NCBI GenBank assembly: GCA_002315975.1
Contig: DCIK01000033.1
Coordinates: forward strand, 3,911-42,658
Source: Clostridiales bacterium UBA1728
GTDB taxonomy: Bacteria; Bacillota; Clostridia; Oscillospirales; Oscillospiraceae
Length of the DNA stretch: 38,748 bases
Direction: 5' to 3'
Below are positions 1-7,808 of the stretch, piece after piece. Every line of letters starts with the position of its first letter. Within the stretch, counting starts at the first letter, position 1. The notes below the pieces were generated by a model, which ran no database searches, was not told the DNA's origin, and was given only the letters and a program-made list of their open reading frames with translations. The translations under genes and the position numbers were made by a program.

Positions 1-2322
1 GGCATGATGGACACCATTCTGAATCTGGGCATCAACGAGACCGTCGTGGAGACTCTCTCCGCCAAGTCCGGCAATCCCCGCTGGGCATGGGACTGCTACC
101 GCCGCTTCATCCAGATGTACAGCGATGTTGTCATGGGTGTCGGTAAGGAGTATTTCGAGGTTCTCATCGCCCGGATGAAGGAAAAGCGCGGCGTCAAGCT
201 GGACACCGAGCTCACCGCTGCCGATCTGCAGGAGCTGTCCACCGAGTTCAAGGCCGAGTACAAAGCCAAGCTGGGCGTTGACTTCCCCTCCGATCCCACC
301 GAGCAGCTGGTGGGCGCCGTTATGGCCGTGTTCCGCAGCTGGAACAACGACCGCGCCATTGCCTACCGCCGCATGAACGACATCCCCGGCGACTGGGGCA
401 CTGCCGTCAACATCATGGAGATGGTCTTCGGCAACATGGGTGACGACTGCGGCACCGGCGTTGCCTTCTCCCGTGACCCCGCCACCGGCGAGAACAAGCT
501 CTACGGCGAGTTCCTGATGAACGCCCAGGGCGAGGACGTGGTGGCCGGTATCCGTACCCCCCAGACTATCGACCAGCTCCGCGAGACCAACCCCGGCGCC
601 TACGAGCAGTTTGCTCAGGTCGCCCACAACCTTGAAAAGCACTACAAGGACCTCCAGGACATGGAGTTCACCATCGAGCACGGCAAGCTCTTCATGCTCC
701 AGTGCCGCAACGGCAAGCGCAGCGCCTTCGCCGCTCTGAAGATCGCCGTGGATATGGTTGAAGAGGGTCTCTGCACCAAGGGCGAGGCTCTGCTGAAGAT
801 TGAGCCCAACCAGCTCAACAGCCTGCTGCACCCCCAGTTCGACCCCGCTGCCCTCCGGGATGCCGTTCCCGTGGCCAACGGTCTGGCCGCCTCCCCCGGT
901 GCTGCCTGCGGCGGTGTGTTCTTCACCAGTGAAGCCGCCCGTGACAATGCCAAGAACGGCCCCGTGCTGCTGGTCCGCAACGAGACCACCACCGAGGACA
1001 TTGAGGGCATGGCCGCCTCTCAGGGCATCCTCACCGCCACCGGTGGCCGTACCAGCCACGCTGCCGTGGTTGCCCGCGGCATGGGCACCTGCTGCGTCTC
1101 CGGCTGCGCCGCCATCCGCATCAACGAGGCCGAGCGCTACCTGACCGTCAACGGTCAGCGGGTCAACGAGGGCGAGTTCATGAGCATTGACGGCTCCACC
1201 GGCAATGTGTACGTGGGCAGGATTCCCACTGTGGACGCCACCGTCTCCGGCGACTTCGCCACCATCATGCAGTGGGCCGACGAGATTCGCTCCCTGAAGG
1301 TTCGCACCAACGCCGACACCCCCAAGGACGCCGCCAAGGCCGTGGAGCTGGGCGCCGAGGGCATCGGCCTGACCCGTACCGAGCATATGTTCTTCGATCT
1401 GGATCGCATCCCCGTCATGCGCCGGATGATCCTCTCCGACACCGAGGAGCAGCGCCGCGAGGCTCTCGCCAAGCTGCTGCCCATGCAGCAGGGCGACTTT
1501 GAGGGCATCTACAAGGCCATGGAAGGCCGCAGCGTCACCATTCGTCTGCTGGATCCCCCTCTGCACGAGTTCCTGCCCACCACCGAGGAGGACATGGAGC
1601 TTCTCGCCAAGGACATGGGCAAGAGCCTTGAGGAGATCAAGGACCGCTGCCGCGCCCTCCATGAGACCAACCCCATGATGGGCCACCGCGGCTGCCGTCT
1701 GCCCGTGACCTATCCCGAGATCGCCGAGATGCAGGCCACCGCCATCATCAAGGCTGCCCTGGCCGTCCGCAAGGAGTGCGGCTACGACATCGTCCCCGAG
1801 ATCATGATTCCTCTGGTCTGCGAGGTCAAGGAGCTGGCCTACGTGAAGAACATCGTCAAGACCGTGGCCGACAAGCTCATCGCCGAGAGCGGCGACAACA
1901 TGAAGTACATGGTCGGCACCATGATCGAGATTCCCCGTGCCGCCCTCATGGCCGACAAGATCGCCGAGGAGGCCGAGTTCTTCTCCTTCGGCACCAACGA
2001 CCTGACCCAGATGACCTTCGGCTTCAGCCGCGACGACGCCGGCAAGTTCCTGCCCAGCTACTACAGCAAGAACATCTTCGAGCAGGATCCCTTCGAGAAG
2101 CTGGATCAGTCCGGCGTGGGCCAGCTGGTGGAAATGGCCGCCAGGAAGGGCCGCGCCACTCGCAGCGACATCCATCTCGGCATCTGCGGCGAGCACGGCG
2201 GCGAGCCCTCCTCTGTGGAGTTCTGCCATAAGGTCGGCCTGGACTATGTGTCCTGCAGCCCCTTCCGCGTACCCATCGCCCGTCTGGCTGCCGCCCAGGC
2301 CCAGGTCAGGTTCCCCCGCTGA
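1..2322 (+). CDS. ppdK: Pyruvate, phosphate dikinase, C-terminal 773 residues (5' end outside window)
   Basis: Interconverts pyruvate + ATP + Pi and phosphoenolpyruvate + AMP + PPi in the cytoplasm; in gut clostridia it usually works in PEP/pyruvate glycolysis. The frame is open from base 1 and starts inside the conserved GMMDTILNLG segment, so about 100 N-terminal residues of a usual ~875 are missing and the real start lies upstream. In order: the rest of the nucleotide-binding domain (RRFIQMYSDVV, RSWNNDRAIAYRR, NAQGEDVVAG), the swivelling phosphohistidine domain with GGRTSHAAVVARGMGTC (His codon 1057-1059), and the PEP-binding barrel (RTEHMFF, NPMMGHRGCR, FGTNDLTQMTFGFSRDD, GICGEHGGEP, SCSPFRVPIARLAAAQA). 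Nothing is broken in the visible part. A strong terminator follows 12 bases after the stop. Identification is secure; the missing 5' end is a window effect. Confidence 0.97.
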   Translation, partial: GMMDTILNLGINETVVETLSAKSGNPRWAWDCYRRFIQMYSDVVMGVGKEYFEVLIARMKEKRGVKLDTELTAADLQELSTEFKAEYKAKLGVDFPSDPTEQLVGAVMAVFRSWNNDRAIAYRRMNDIPGDWGTAVNIMEMVFGNMGDDCGTGVAFSRDPATGENKLYGEFLMNAQGEDVVAGIRTPQTIDQLRETNPGAYEQFAQVAHNLEKHYKDLQDMEFTIEHGKLFMLQCRNGKRSAFAALKIAVDMVEEGLCTKGEALLKIEPNQLNSLLHPQFDPAALRDAVPVANGLAASPGAACGGVFFTSEAARDNAKNGPVLLVRNETTTEDIEGMAASQGILTATGGRTSHAAVVARGMGTCCVSGCAAIRINEAERYLTVNGQRVNEGEFMSIDGSTGNVYVGRIPTVDATVSGDFATIMQWADEIRSLKVRTNADTPKDAAKAVELGAEGIGLTRTEHMFFDLDRIPVMRRMILSDTEEQRREALAKLLPMQQGDFEGIYKAMEGRSVTIRLLDPPLHEFLPTTEEDMELLAKDMGKSLEEIKDRCRALHETNPMMGHRGCRLPVTYPEIAEMQATAIIKAALAVRKECGYDIVPEIMIPLVCEVKELAYVKNIVKTVADKLIAESGDNMKYMVGTMIEIPRAALMADKIAEEAEFFSFGTNDLTQMTFGFSRDDAGKFLPSYYSKNIFEQDPFEKLDQSGVGQLVEMAARKGRATRSDIHLGICGEHGGEPSSVEFCHKVGLDYVSCSPFRVPIARLAAAQAQVRFPR

Positions 2323-2334
2323 GATACAAACGCC

Positions 2335-2365
2335 AAGGGGTCTGCTTAATGAGCAGACCCCTTTT
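2335..2365 (+). terminator. Intrinsic terminator of ppdK
   Basis: Perfect 12-bp stem AAGGGGTCTGCT / AGCAGACCCCTT with a 5-base loop (TAATG), ending in TTTT. It lies directly after the ppdK stop. Confidence 0.9.
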
Positions 2366-2371
2366 CCATTT

Positions 2372-2439
2372 TGACACATTTGGGGACGGTTCTCATTTGT
2401 GTCATTTGGTGTTTTTGAGAACCGTCCCCAAATGTGTCA
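2372..2439. repeat. Perfect 23-bp inverted repeat (GGGGACGG-type palindromic element)
   Basis: The left arm 2372-2394 (TGACACATTT then GGGGACGGTTCTC) is matched exactly by its reverse complement at 2417-2439, with a 22-base loop that contains one more partial TGTGTCATTTGG copy. This resembles the dispersed REP/BIME-like units seen in many clostridial genomes, some of which are mobilised by TnpA-REP transposases (family knowledge; no transposase is present here). It sits between the ppdK terminator and the operators of the next gene, so it probably does not encode anything. Confidence 0.75.
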
Positions 2440-2446
2440 TTTTTCG

Positions 2447-2483
2447 TTAGCGCCCGCTAATCATAAATGTTAGCAGCCGCTAA
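2447..2483. promoter_or_regulatory. Twin palindromic operators upstream of the DtxR-family gene
   Basis: Two 14-bp palindromes, TTAGCGCCCGCTAA (2447-2460) and TTAGCAGCCGCTAA (2470-2483), are 23 bp centre to centre, about two helical turns. The TTAGC...GCTAA halves resemble DtxR/IdeR-type boxes. The second one ends two bases before a -35 element, which suits metal-dependent autoregulation by the downstream gene (inference). Confidence 0.65.
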
Positions 2484-2485
2484 AC

Positions 2486-2514
2486 TTGCATTGTGCAGGA
2501 ATTTATGCTAAAAT
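2486..2514 (+). promoter_or_regulatory. Promoter of the DtxR-family gene
   Basis: TTGCAT (-35, 2486-2491), 17-base spacer, TAAAAT (-10, 2509-2514), about 32 bases before the start codon. Confidence 0.6.
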
Positions 2515-2546
2515 CGTTTTATTCATTGCAAAAAGGGAGCGATACC

Positions 2547-2918
2547 ATGGCATTACAGGAATCCGGCGAAATGTATCTGGAGACCATTCTCATTCTCAGC
2601 GAGAAAAAAGAAAAAGTCCACGCCGTGGACATCAGCGAATACATGGGCTACTCCAAGCCCAGCGTCAGCCGTGCCGTGGGCCTGCTGCTCAACGGGGAGT
2701 ACATCCGCATCGAGCAGGACGGCAGCATCGTCCTCACGGATTCCGGTCGGGAGGTGGCCGAGACCATCTACGAGCGCCACCAGCTCATCACCAAGTATCT
2801 GATGCGCATCGGCGTACCGGAGGCCATCGCCGTGGACGATGCCTGCAAGATCGAGCACGTGATCTCTCCCGAATCCTTCGATGCGCTGAAAACGCATATT
2901 CTGAACATGATTTCATAA
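2547..2918 (+). CDS. Short DtxR/MntR-family metal-dependent transcriptional regulator
   Basis: A 123-residue cytoplasmic repressor. Residues 1-65 form the winged helix (recognition helix around SKPSVSRAVGLL) and residues 66-123 the dimerisation/metal domain; there is no C-terminal SH3-like domain, so it has the compact MntR layout. The metal site looks like that of iron-sensing DtxR, not MntR: Met9 (in GEMYLET) stands where MntR has Asp8, and Cys100, Glu103 and His104 (in DDACKIEHVIS) match the DtxR Cys102-Glu105-His106 set; His78 is also kept. The ATG at 2547 was chosen because AAAGGGAG lies just upstream; an in-frame ATG at 2493 would precede most of the promoter. Probably autoregulated through the twin palindromes. 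No feoAB or metal transporter is adjacent, so the regulon is unknown. Family call is sure; the iron preference is inference. Confidence 0.88.
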   Translation: MALQESGEMYLETILILSEKKEKVHAVDISEYMGYSKPSVSRAVGLLLNGEYIRIEQDGSIVLTDSGREVAETIYERHQLITKYLMRIGVPEAIAVDDACKIEHVISPESFDALKTHILNMIS

Positions 2919-2922
2919 TAAA

Positions 2923-2951
2923 AAAGCAGATGCATTCGCATCTGCTTTTTT
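2923..2951. terminator. Bidirectional terminator between the DtxR-type gene and putP
   Basis: Stem AAAGCAGATGC / GCATCTGCTTT (11 bp, loop ATTC) with an A-run before and a T-run after, so it can serve both converging genes. Confidence 0.9.
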
Positions 2952-2954
2952 CTG

Positions 2955-4481
2955 TCAGGCGGCTGCCTTCATTTCCTCGAAGGCATCGTCCAGCTCCTCG
3001 CTGTTCTTCGTGCAGAGAGACACCGCCACGATCACAACGGCGCTGAACACGAAGGCGGGCAGCAGGCAATAGATTCCCCACACGCCGCCCAGCGGATTGA
3101 CGCAGAGCTTCCAGAAGAACACCATGGCAGCACCGGCGACCATACCGGCCACGGCACCGGCGTAGGTGGTACGCTTCCAGAACAGGGAGAAGAGCATCAG
3201 CGGCCCGAAGGCAGCGCCGAAGCCGGCCCAGGCGAAGGAGGTAATGCCGAAGATGGTGGAGTTGGAGTTCCAGGCAATGACCATGGCGATGAGGGTGATG
3301 GCCAGCAGGGTAATGCGGCTGACCCACATGACCTGCTTCTCGCTGGCATCCTTCTTCATCACGCCGCGATAGAGATTCTGGCTGACGGCGGAGGCGGCGA
3401 TGAGCAGGTAGCTGTCGGAGGAGGAGATGGAGGCGGCCAGAACGCCGGCGCAGGCGAAGCCGGCCAGCAGGGGCGGCAGGTAGGCGGTGGCCGCGTCGAT
3501 GAACACGTTCTCGGCAGCGGCGTTGCTCAGGTAATCCAGACCGGGCACGCTGCGGCCCACCACGCCGATGAACACGGCGGCGGCCATGGAGATGCACACC
3601 CAGATGATGGCCACCCGGCGGCTGCGACCCAGCTCGTTCTCGGAGCGGATGCCCATGAAGCGCAGCAGCACCTGGGGCATACCGAAGTAGCCCAGACCCC
3701 AGCTCAGGCAGGAGAGGATGGAAAGGAAGCCGTACTTCTGCCCGGCACCGAAGCCGTTGATCACGCTGTCGGAGGGGGTGGAGGTGGTGAAAAGGGAGTA
3801 GTAGCCGTCAAAGCTTCTGGCGTTGGCAATGACCTGACTCATGCCGCCGGCAGCGCCCACACTCATCACCAGAATCAGCACCAGAACCGTGATCATCACC
3901 ACGGCCTGCATGAAGTCGGAGGCGGACTCGGCCAGGAAGCCGCCCAGGAAGGTATAGACCAGCACAAACACGGCGGCCACGATCATCATGCTCTCATAGG
4001 GCAGATCGAAGAGGTTGGCGAAGAGCTTGCCGCAGGCGCTCAGGCACTGGGCAGCGTAGACGGAGAAGAAAATAATAATGGTCAGCGACGCAATGATGAG
4101 CAGCAGAGGCTTCTTCTCCTTAAAGCGGCGGGAGAAGAAATCCGGCACCGTGAAGGCATCCAGATTCACGCTGAAGCGGCGCAGACGCTTGGACACCAGC
4201 AGGAAGTTCAGGTAAGTGCCCAGCGCCAGACCGATGCAGGTCCAGCCCGCGTCCGCAAGGCCGGTCCAATAGGCCAGACCGGGCAGGCCCATCAGCAGGT
4301 AGCCGGACATATCCGAAGCCTCGGCAGAGAAGGCCGTGACCCAGGGGCCCAGAGAGCGACCGCCCAGAAAGAAGGCCTCCGCATCCTTGTTGGCGCGGCG
4401 GGAGAAATAAAGACCGATGCCGATGACGGCGGCCATATAAATGCACATGGCCAGCAGATGCTGCATATTGCTTGCGTTCAT
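2955..4481 (-). CDS. putP: Sodium/proline symporter
   Basis: Na+-coupled proline uptake by a 508-residue inner-membrane protein of the SSS family (E. coli PutP has 502). The N-terminus carries FFLGGRSLGPWVTAFSAEASDMSG followed by YLLMGLPG, which matches PutP closely; Asp57 corresponds to the Na+-binding Asp55. Further family blocks are FTVPDFFSRRF, AAVFVLVYTFLGGFLAESASDFMQ, SSSDSYLLIAASA and SFAWAGFGAAFGPLM. About 12-13 hydrophobic segments run through the protein. Start: GAGGAG lies ten bases before the ATG. It is divergent from a LysR gene across 124 bp with overlapping promoters, so the LysR protein is the obvious candidate regulator (inference). It is convergent with the DtxR-type gene. 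Confidence 0.93.
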   Translation of the reverse strand: MNASNMQHLLAMCIYMAAVIGIGLYFSRRANKDAEAFFLGGRSLGPWVTAFSAEASDMSGYLLMGLPGLAYWTGLADAGWTCIGLALGTYLNFLLVSKRLRRFSVNLDAFTVPDFFSRRFKEKKPLLLIIASLTIIIFFSVYAAQCLSACGKLFANLFDLPYESMMIVAAVFVLVYTFLGGFLAESASDFMQAVVMITVLVLILVMSVGAAGGMSQVIANARSFDGYYSLFTTSTPSDSVINGFGAGQKYGFLSILSCLSWGLGYFGMPQVLLRFMGIRSENELGRSRRVAIIWVCISMAAAVFIGVVGRSVPGLDYLSNAAAENVFIDAATAYLPPLLAGFACAGVLAASISSSDSYLLIAASAVSQNLYRGVMKKDASEKQVMWVSRITLLAITLIAMVIAWNSNSTIFGITSFAWAGFGAAFGPLMLFSLFWKRTTYAGAVAGMVAGAAMVFFWKLCVNPLGGVWGIYCLLPAFVFSAVVIVAVSLCTKNSEELDDAFEEMKAAA

Positions 4482-4497
4482 AACTCAAAAACTCCTC

Positions 4498-4526
4498 TTG
4501 ACAATTCATATATGAAGGATTATAAT
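4498..4526. promoter_or_regulatory. Divergent putP / lysR promoter region
   Basis: On the + strand there is a perfect consensus promoter: TTGACA (4498-4503), 17-base spacer, TATAAT (4521-4526). The spacer holds the perfect palindrome TTCATATATGAA (4505-4516). ATTATAAT (4519-4526) is self-complementary, so it also offers a -10 for putP on the other strand, though with a poor -35. A regulator bound at the palindrome would control both directions. Confidence 0.6.
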
Positions 4527-4605
4527 GTATTGCATGAGCATACTTTATGTCATGGGCGTAGTGTACACGAAAACGCCCGGAAATGCAAGGGGGTATTTTT
4601 ACCAA

Positions 4606-5481
4606 ATGGACACCAGGAAATACGAAGTTTTTGTAAAAATCGTCGAAGTCTCCTCCCTCACCCGGGCAGCGGAGGAGCTGGGGCTCACCCAATCCGGCGT
4701 CAGTCACATTCTTTCGGCCATGGAGGAGGAGCTGGGCTTCACGCTGCTCAAGCGCAACCGAACGGGAACCCGGCTCACCTCTGAGGGCAGCGCCCTGCTT
4801 CCGTATATAAAAGAAATCGTCCTGCAGCAGCAGCGCCTGCAGGACGAATGTGACCGGCTGCGGGGCGTCACGGCGGGCGAGGTGCGCATCGGCACCTTTA
4901 CCAGCGTGGCCACCCACTGGCTGCCGGGGATGATGAAGGAGTTTCAGGCTCTCCACCCGGCAGTGGAGTTCCGGCTCTTCAACGGCGACTATCACGATAT
5001 AGACGGCTGGCTCACTGACGGCAGCGTGGATATAGGCTTTATCACTCTGCCCGCCGCCGGGGACTGGGAGTGCATCCCCCTGCGGGACGATCCGCTGCTG
5101 GCGGTGCTGCCCAAGGGACATCCGCTCTCCAACCAGCAGGTCTGCAAAACCGCAGAGGTGGCCCGGGAGCCCTTCATCTCTCTTCTGGAGAGCTCTGATC
5201 ACGATGCAAGGCGAGCACTGGACGCGGTGGGACTGCGCCCCAATGTGCGCTTCACCACCAAGGATGACTACGCCATCGTGGCCATGGTGGAGCAGGGGCT
5301 GGGCGTGAGCATCATGCCGGAGCTGCTGCTCCGGGGGCAGAGCCGCTCCATTGAGACCCGGCCTCTGGACCCTGCCGTCAGCCGTACGCTGGCGCTGGCG
5401 ATTCCCGCCGGAGACCGGGTGGGTCCCGCCGCCCGCGCCTTTGCCGAGTTTGCGGAGGGCTGGGTAAAGAAGAAAGGATAA
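4606..5481 (+). CDS. LysR-family transcriptional regulator
   Basis: 291 residues, the normal LysR length. The N-terminal winged helix (MDTRKYEVFVKIVEVSSLTR, then AAEELGLTQSGVSHILSAMEEELGFTLLKR) is followed by the linker helix and a periplasmic-binding-protein-like effector domain (VRIGTFTSVATHWLPGMMKEF, VDIGFITLP, VAMVEQGLGVSIMPELLL). The ATG at 4606 was chosen because the conserved HTH begins there and AAGGGGG lies 12 bases upstream; the in-frame ATGs further up lie next to the promoter -10 and add non-conserved sequence. It is transcribed away from putP and probably regulates it; the inducer cannot be read from sequence. It ends before a palindromic repeat. Confidence 0.92.
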   Translation: MDTRKYEVFVKIVEVSSLTRAAEELGLTQSGVSHILSAMEEELGFTLLKRNRTGTRLTSEGSALLPYIKEIVLQQQRLQDECDRLRGVTAGEVRIGTFTSVATHWLPGMMKEFQALHPAVEFRLFNGDYHDIDGWLTDGSVDIGFITLPAAGDWECIPLRDDPLLAVLPKGHPLSNQQVCKTAEVAREPFISLLESSDHDARRALDAVGLRPNVRFTTKDDYAIVAMVEQGLGVSIMPELLLRGQSRSIETRPLDPAVSRTLALAIPAGDRVGPAARAFAEFAEGWVKKKG

Positions 5482-5540
5482 AGATACGATTGGGACCGTG
5501 CAAAAAAGTCACACAATGCACAAATCAGTAAAACGCTCTC

Positions 5541-5594
5541 GGCTCCCCTGTTCCCGTAGGGAATGGGGGAGCTGTCGCGAAGCGACTGAGGGGG
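5541..5594. repeat. GGCTCCCC palindromic repeat, single arm
   Basis: It begins GGCTCCCCTG, contains GGGGGAGCTGTCGCGAAGCG and ends GACTGAGGGGG. Related arms occur at 25232-25377 and 31480-31535. Non-coding; within the 238-base gap after lysR. Confidence 0.7.
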
Positions 5595-5654
5595 TAAGCC
5601 TATCGATCCCCCCTCTCCCCGGTGTGCGCAGAAGGTGAATTTTACGCAACAAAA

Positions 5655-5713
5655 GGGCTGTGTGAGTCAGCAATCGCACGCTTTTGTGCAAATTGCGACT
5701 TTTCACACAGCCC
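5655..5713 (-). terminator. Terminator of the intact WbqC-like gene
   Basis: Outer stem GGGCTGTGTGA / TCACACAGCCC (5655-5665 with 5703-5713) plus an inner GCAAT..GCAC / GTGC..TTGC stem; on the minus strand it is followed by TTTTG. It lies 7 bases from the stop codon. Confidence 0.7.
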
Positions 5714-5719
5714 AAAATC

Positions 5720-6436
5720 TTATGAATTTTGCGTTTCCTCGGAGATGATCGTATAGTTCCCCAGCATTTCCCGTATGCTGTCCTTGTCATTGAACATGAT
5801 CACATCCAGAATGGAAAGGCTGGGTACAAATTCCTGATTGAACTGCTTATAGCGGACATCGCCGGTTTTGATAAAGCCCAGCTTCAGCCCACGAGCGCTG
5901 AACTCCTCATAGCTGTAGAGCTCCTGCCCGCCTATGGCATTGATATAGGTATCGGCTCCCAGCCGCTCGCAGAAGTCAAATATTCTCTGTTCTTTTTTCA
6001 GCAGTTCATTTCCGGGTAAATCGGAGCTGCGAACGATTTTTGTCTGAATATCCAGATACTCGCAGACAATGCGAATGGAGTTTTCAAGGAAACGCGCAAG
6101 GTTCTTGTCCTCAAAAGCAAAAATCCGTTCAAAGAGGTTCATGCCTGCTTCATAATACGGGGCATTGTGATATGCGAAAAAGAGCTGCTTGCGCTTTTTC
6201 TCCAGATGGAGCTCCTCTGAAATGAACAGCTCATCAATGTTTTTAAGTCTCGAAACGAAACTGATCTCCACATTGAAGTAAACGGGCTTACCTTCCAGCA
6301 GCAGACGGTTCCGATTGATCCAGCCGCGCTGGATATATTGAATGTTATCGCTTATGACAAAAATATCCGCCTGATTAATCAGCTGCCAGTAGCCGATATA
6401 AGGGAGAAAATAGGGTTGATTTGCACTGAGAATCAA
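5720..6436 (-). CDS. WbqC-like family protein (intact paralogue)
   Basis: A 238-residue protein of the WbqC-like family, which is often found with O-antigen and surface polysaccharide genes; its chemistry is not firmly established. Hallmarks are the N-terminal NQPYFLPYIGYWQLINQAD, then YIQRGWINRNR, LFERIF, KIVRSSDLPG and INAIGGQELYS. The start is most likely TTG at 6434-6436: AGGCGG lies nine bases upstream, and the neighbouring paralogue begins with ATG at the same place (LILSANQPY against MIVSGNQPY). A GTG three codons earlier would touch the ribosome site. Base composition is clearly AT-richer than the flanks, pointing to acquisition. It has its own promoter and terminator. No glycosyltransferases are nearby, so the pathway is unknown. 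Confidence 0.85.
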   Translation of the reverse strand: MILSANQPYFLPYIGYWQLINQADIFVISDNIQYIQRGWINRNRLLLEGKPVYFNVEISFVSRLKNIDELFISEELHLEKKRKQLFFAYHNAPYYEAGMNLFERIFAFEDKNLARFLENSIRIVCEYLDIQTKIVRSSDLPGNELLKKEQRIFDFCERLGADTYINAIGGQELYSYEEFSARGLKLGFIKTGDVRYKQFNQEFVPSLSILDVIMFNDKDSIREMLGNYTIISEETQNS

Positions 6437-6503
6437 AACGCACACCCGCCTGACTGTATTTCACACACATGAATATCTTTTGCGTGCAAATGAATTGAAG
6501 ACA

Positions 6504-6532
6504 ATTATACACCCGTCTTCCGGCAAAATCAA
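6504..6532 (-). promoter_or_regulatory. Promoter of the intact WbqC-like gene
   Basis: On the minus strand: TTGATT (6527-6532), 17-base spacer, TATAAT (6504-6509). It lies between the two paralogues, so the intact copy can be expressed independently. Confidence 0.65.
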
Positions 6533-6592
6533 GCAGGCAGATTAACTAATTATTAACAATTTGTGTGCACTTCATCTTCTGGGCGGGTACGA

Positions 6593-7311
6593 TCACCGAA
6601 CGGCCGGGGTTTCCTCGGAGATGATGGTATAGTTCTCCAGCATTTGCCGAATGGCGGCTCTGTCGTTGAACATAATCACATCCAGAATGGAGAGGTTGGG
6701 CACAAATTCATTGTCGAACTGCTTATACCGGATCTCACCGGTTTTGAGGAAGCCCAGCTTCAGACCATGGGCTCTGAAATCCTCGTAGCTGTAGAGCTCC
6801 CGCCCGCCTATGGCGTTCAGGCAGGTGTCGGCGCCCAGACGGGCTAGAGATCAAAGATGCGCTGCTCTTTCTTCAACCGCTCATTCCCGGGAAAATCGGA
6901 TGAGCGCAGGATTGTCGTACGAATGTCCAGATATTCGCAAACGACGCGGATAGAGTTTTCCAGAAAGCAGGCAAGATTCGTTTCCCTACTTTGAAAGATT
7001 CGTTCAAATACATCCATGCCCTCAGCGAAAAACGGTGCATTCCGGTAGCAGGCAGATAAAATTCTTCTTTTTTGCTGTAGCTGTTGATCATCCAGAATGT
7101 ACAAATCATCGATATTTTTGTTGCCGGAGGCGTGCTGAATCAGCACATTAAAAAAATGCGGCTCTCCGCCGGAAAGAATCCGGTTCCGATTCACCCAACC
7201 CCGCGTAATATATTGATAATTATCGCCAAGCACAAAAATATCCGAGCTGTTAATAAGCTGCCAGTAACCGATGTAGGGGAGGAAATACGGCTGATTTCCG
7301 CTCACAATCAT
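6593..7311 (-). pseudogene. WbqC-like paralogue disrupted by a one-base frameshift
   Basis: A second copy of the adjacent gene, colinear over its full length. It starts with ATG (AGGA upstream) as MIVSGNQPYFLPYIGYWQ and reads well for 155 residues to ERLKKEQRIFDL, then meets TAG (6844-6846). Against the intact copy, the expected Phe/Leu-Cys-Glu-Arg-Leu stretch is one base short with a nearby substitution. In the next frame the protein resumes as LGADTCLNAIGG, KLGFLKTGEIRYKQF, VPNLSILDVIMFND and ends at TGA (6593-6595) after NYTIISEETPAVR. The downstream part keeps good coding sequence, so the break looks recent, or is a sequencing error. A truncated 155-residue product would lack the C-terminal third. 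Confidence 0.82.
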
Positions 7312-7641
7312 GATACTATCCTGCCATTTTTTGATAAATAAAAAATAGTGAATCGCAAAAGCGGATTTTTCTGCTCACTATTTTTGATTTTTGTCAGTTT
7401 ATCATGATTTTTCAGGAAAAGCAAGCGTTCTGAAAGAAAACTGAATAAATGTGCATTGTGAACAATTTACGCTTTGTCTGCAGCCGATATATTGACGTTC
7501 TGCCGTAAATCCGGATATAACGAAAAATGTAAGCAAGAAGAATACCGGCACCGCAAAAAAGAGCCTGCCTGTACCGCGGCCGCAGCAGTACTGGGGGCTG
7601 GACAGATCGTCCTGCAAAAACAGAAAAAAGGCTGTGAAAAG
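7312..7641. other. Non-coding gap with a terminator-like hairpin
   Basis: AT-rich. AAAAATAGTGA (7341-7351) pairs perfectly with TCACTATTTTT (7375-7385) upstream of the WbqC-like pseudogene. I see no convincing gene, promoter or RNA in the rest; open frames here have no ribosome site and no recognisable domain. Confidence 0.45.
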
Positions 7642-7773
7642 CCTGTCATTGCGAGGAGCAAATCGATGCGGCAATCCGTTTTGTATGCGGCTCGTCCGGG
7701 AGGCCGATCCCTACAGGGGGGACGGAGAGACGGATTGCCACACCGGGGCGCGGGCACTTTCGCAATGACGGGG
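7642..7773. repeat. MITE-like element (CCTGTCATTGCGA ends), copy 1, carrying a nested REP
   Basis: The ends are CCTGTCATTGCGA and TCGCAATGACGGGG, with inner inverted parts GGCAATCCG / CGGATTGCC. The outer flanks GGCTGTGAAAAGCC and GGCTTACAGCC extend the symmetry. A 27-bp REP unit lies in the centre at 7688-7714. A second full copy without the REP is at 37054-37172, and a half copy is at 13442-13483. No transposase is present. Confidence 0.75.
7688..7714 (+). repeat. 27-bp REP unit (copy 1)
   Basis: CGGCTCGTCC-GGGAGGCC-GATCCCTAC, with one base change from the consensus. It lies inside the MITE-like element. Confidence 0.75.
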
Positions 7774-7808
7774 CTTACAGCCTCTTTTTTATGCGCGGGA
7801 CTTTTCTC

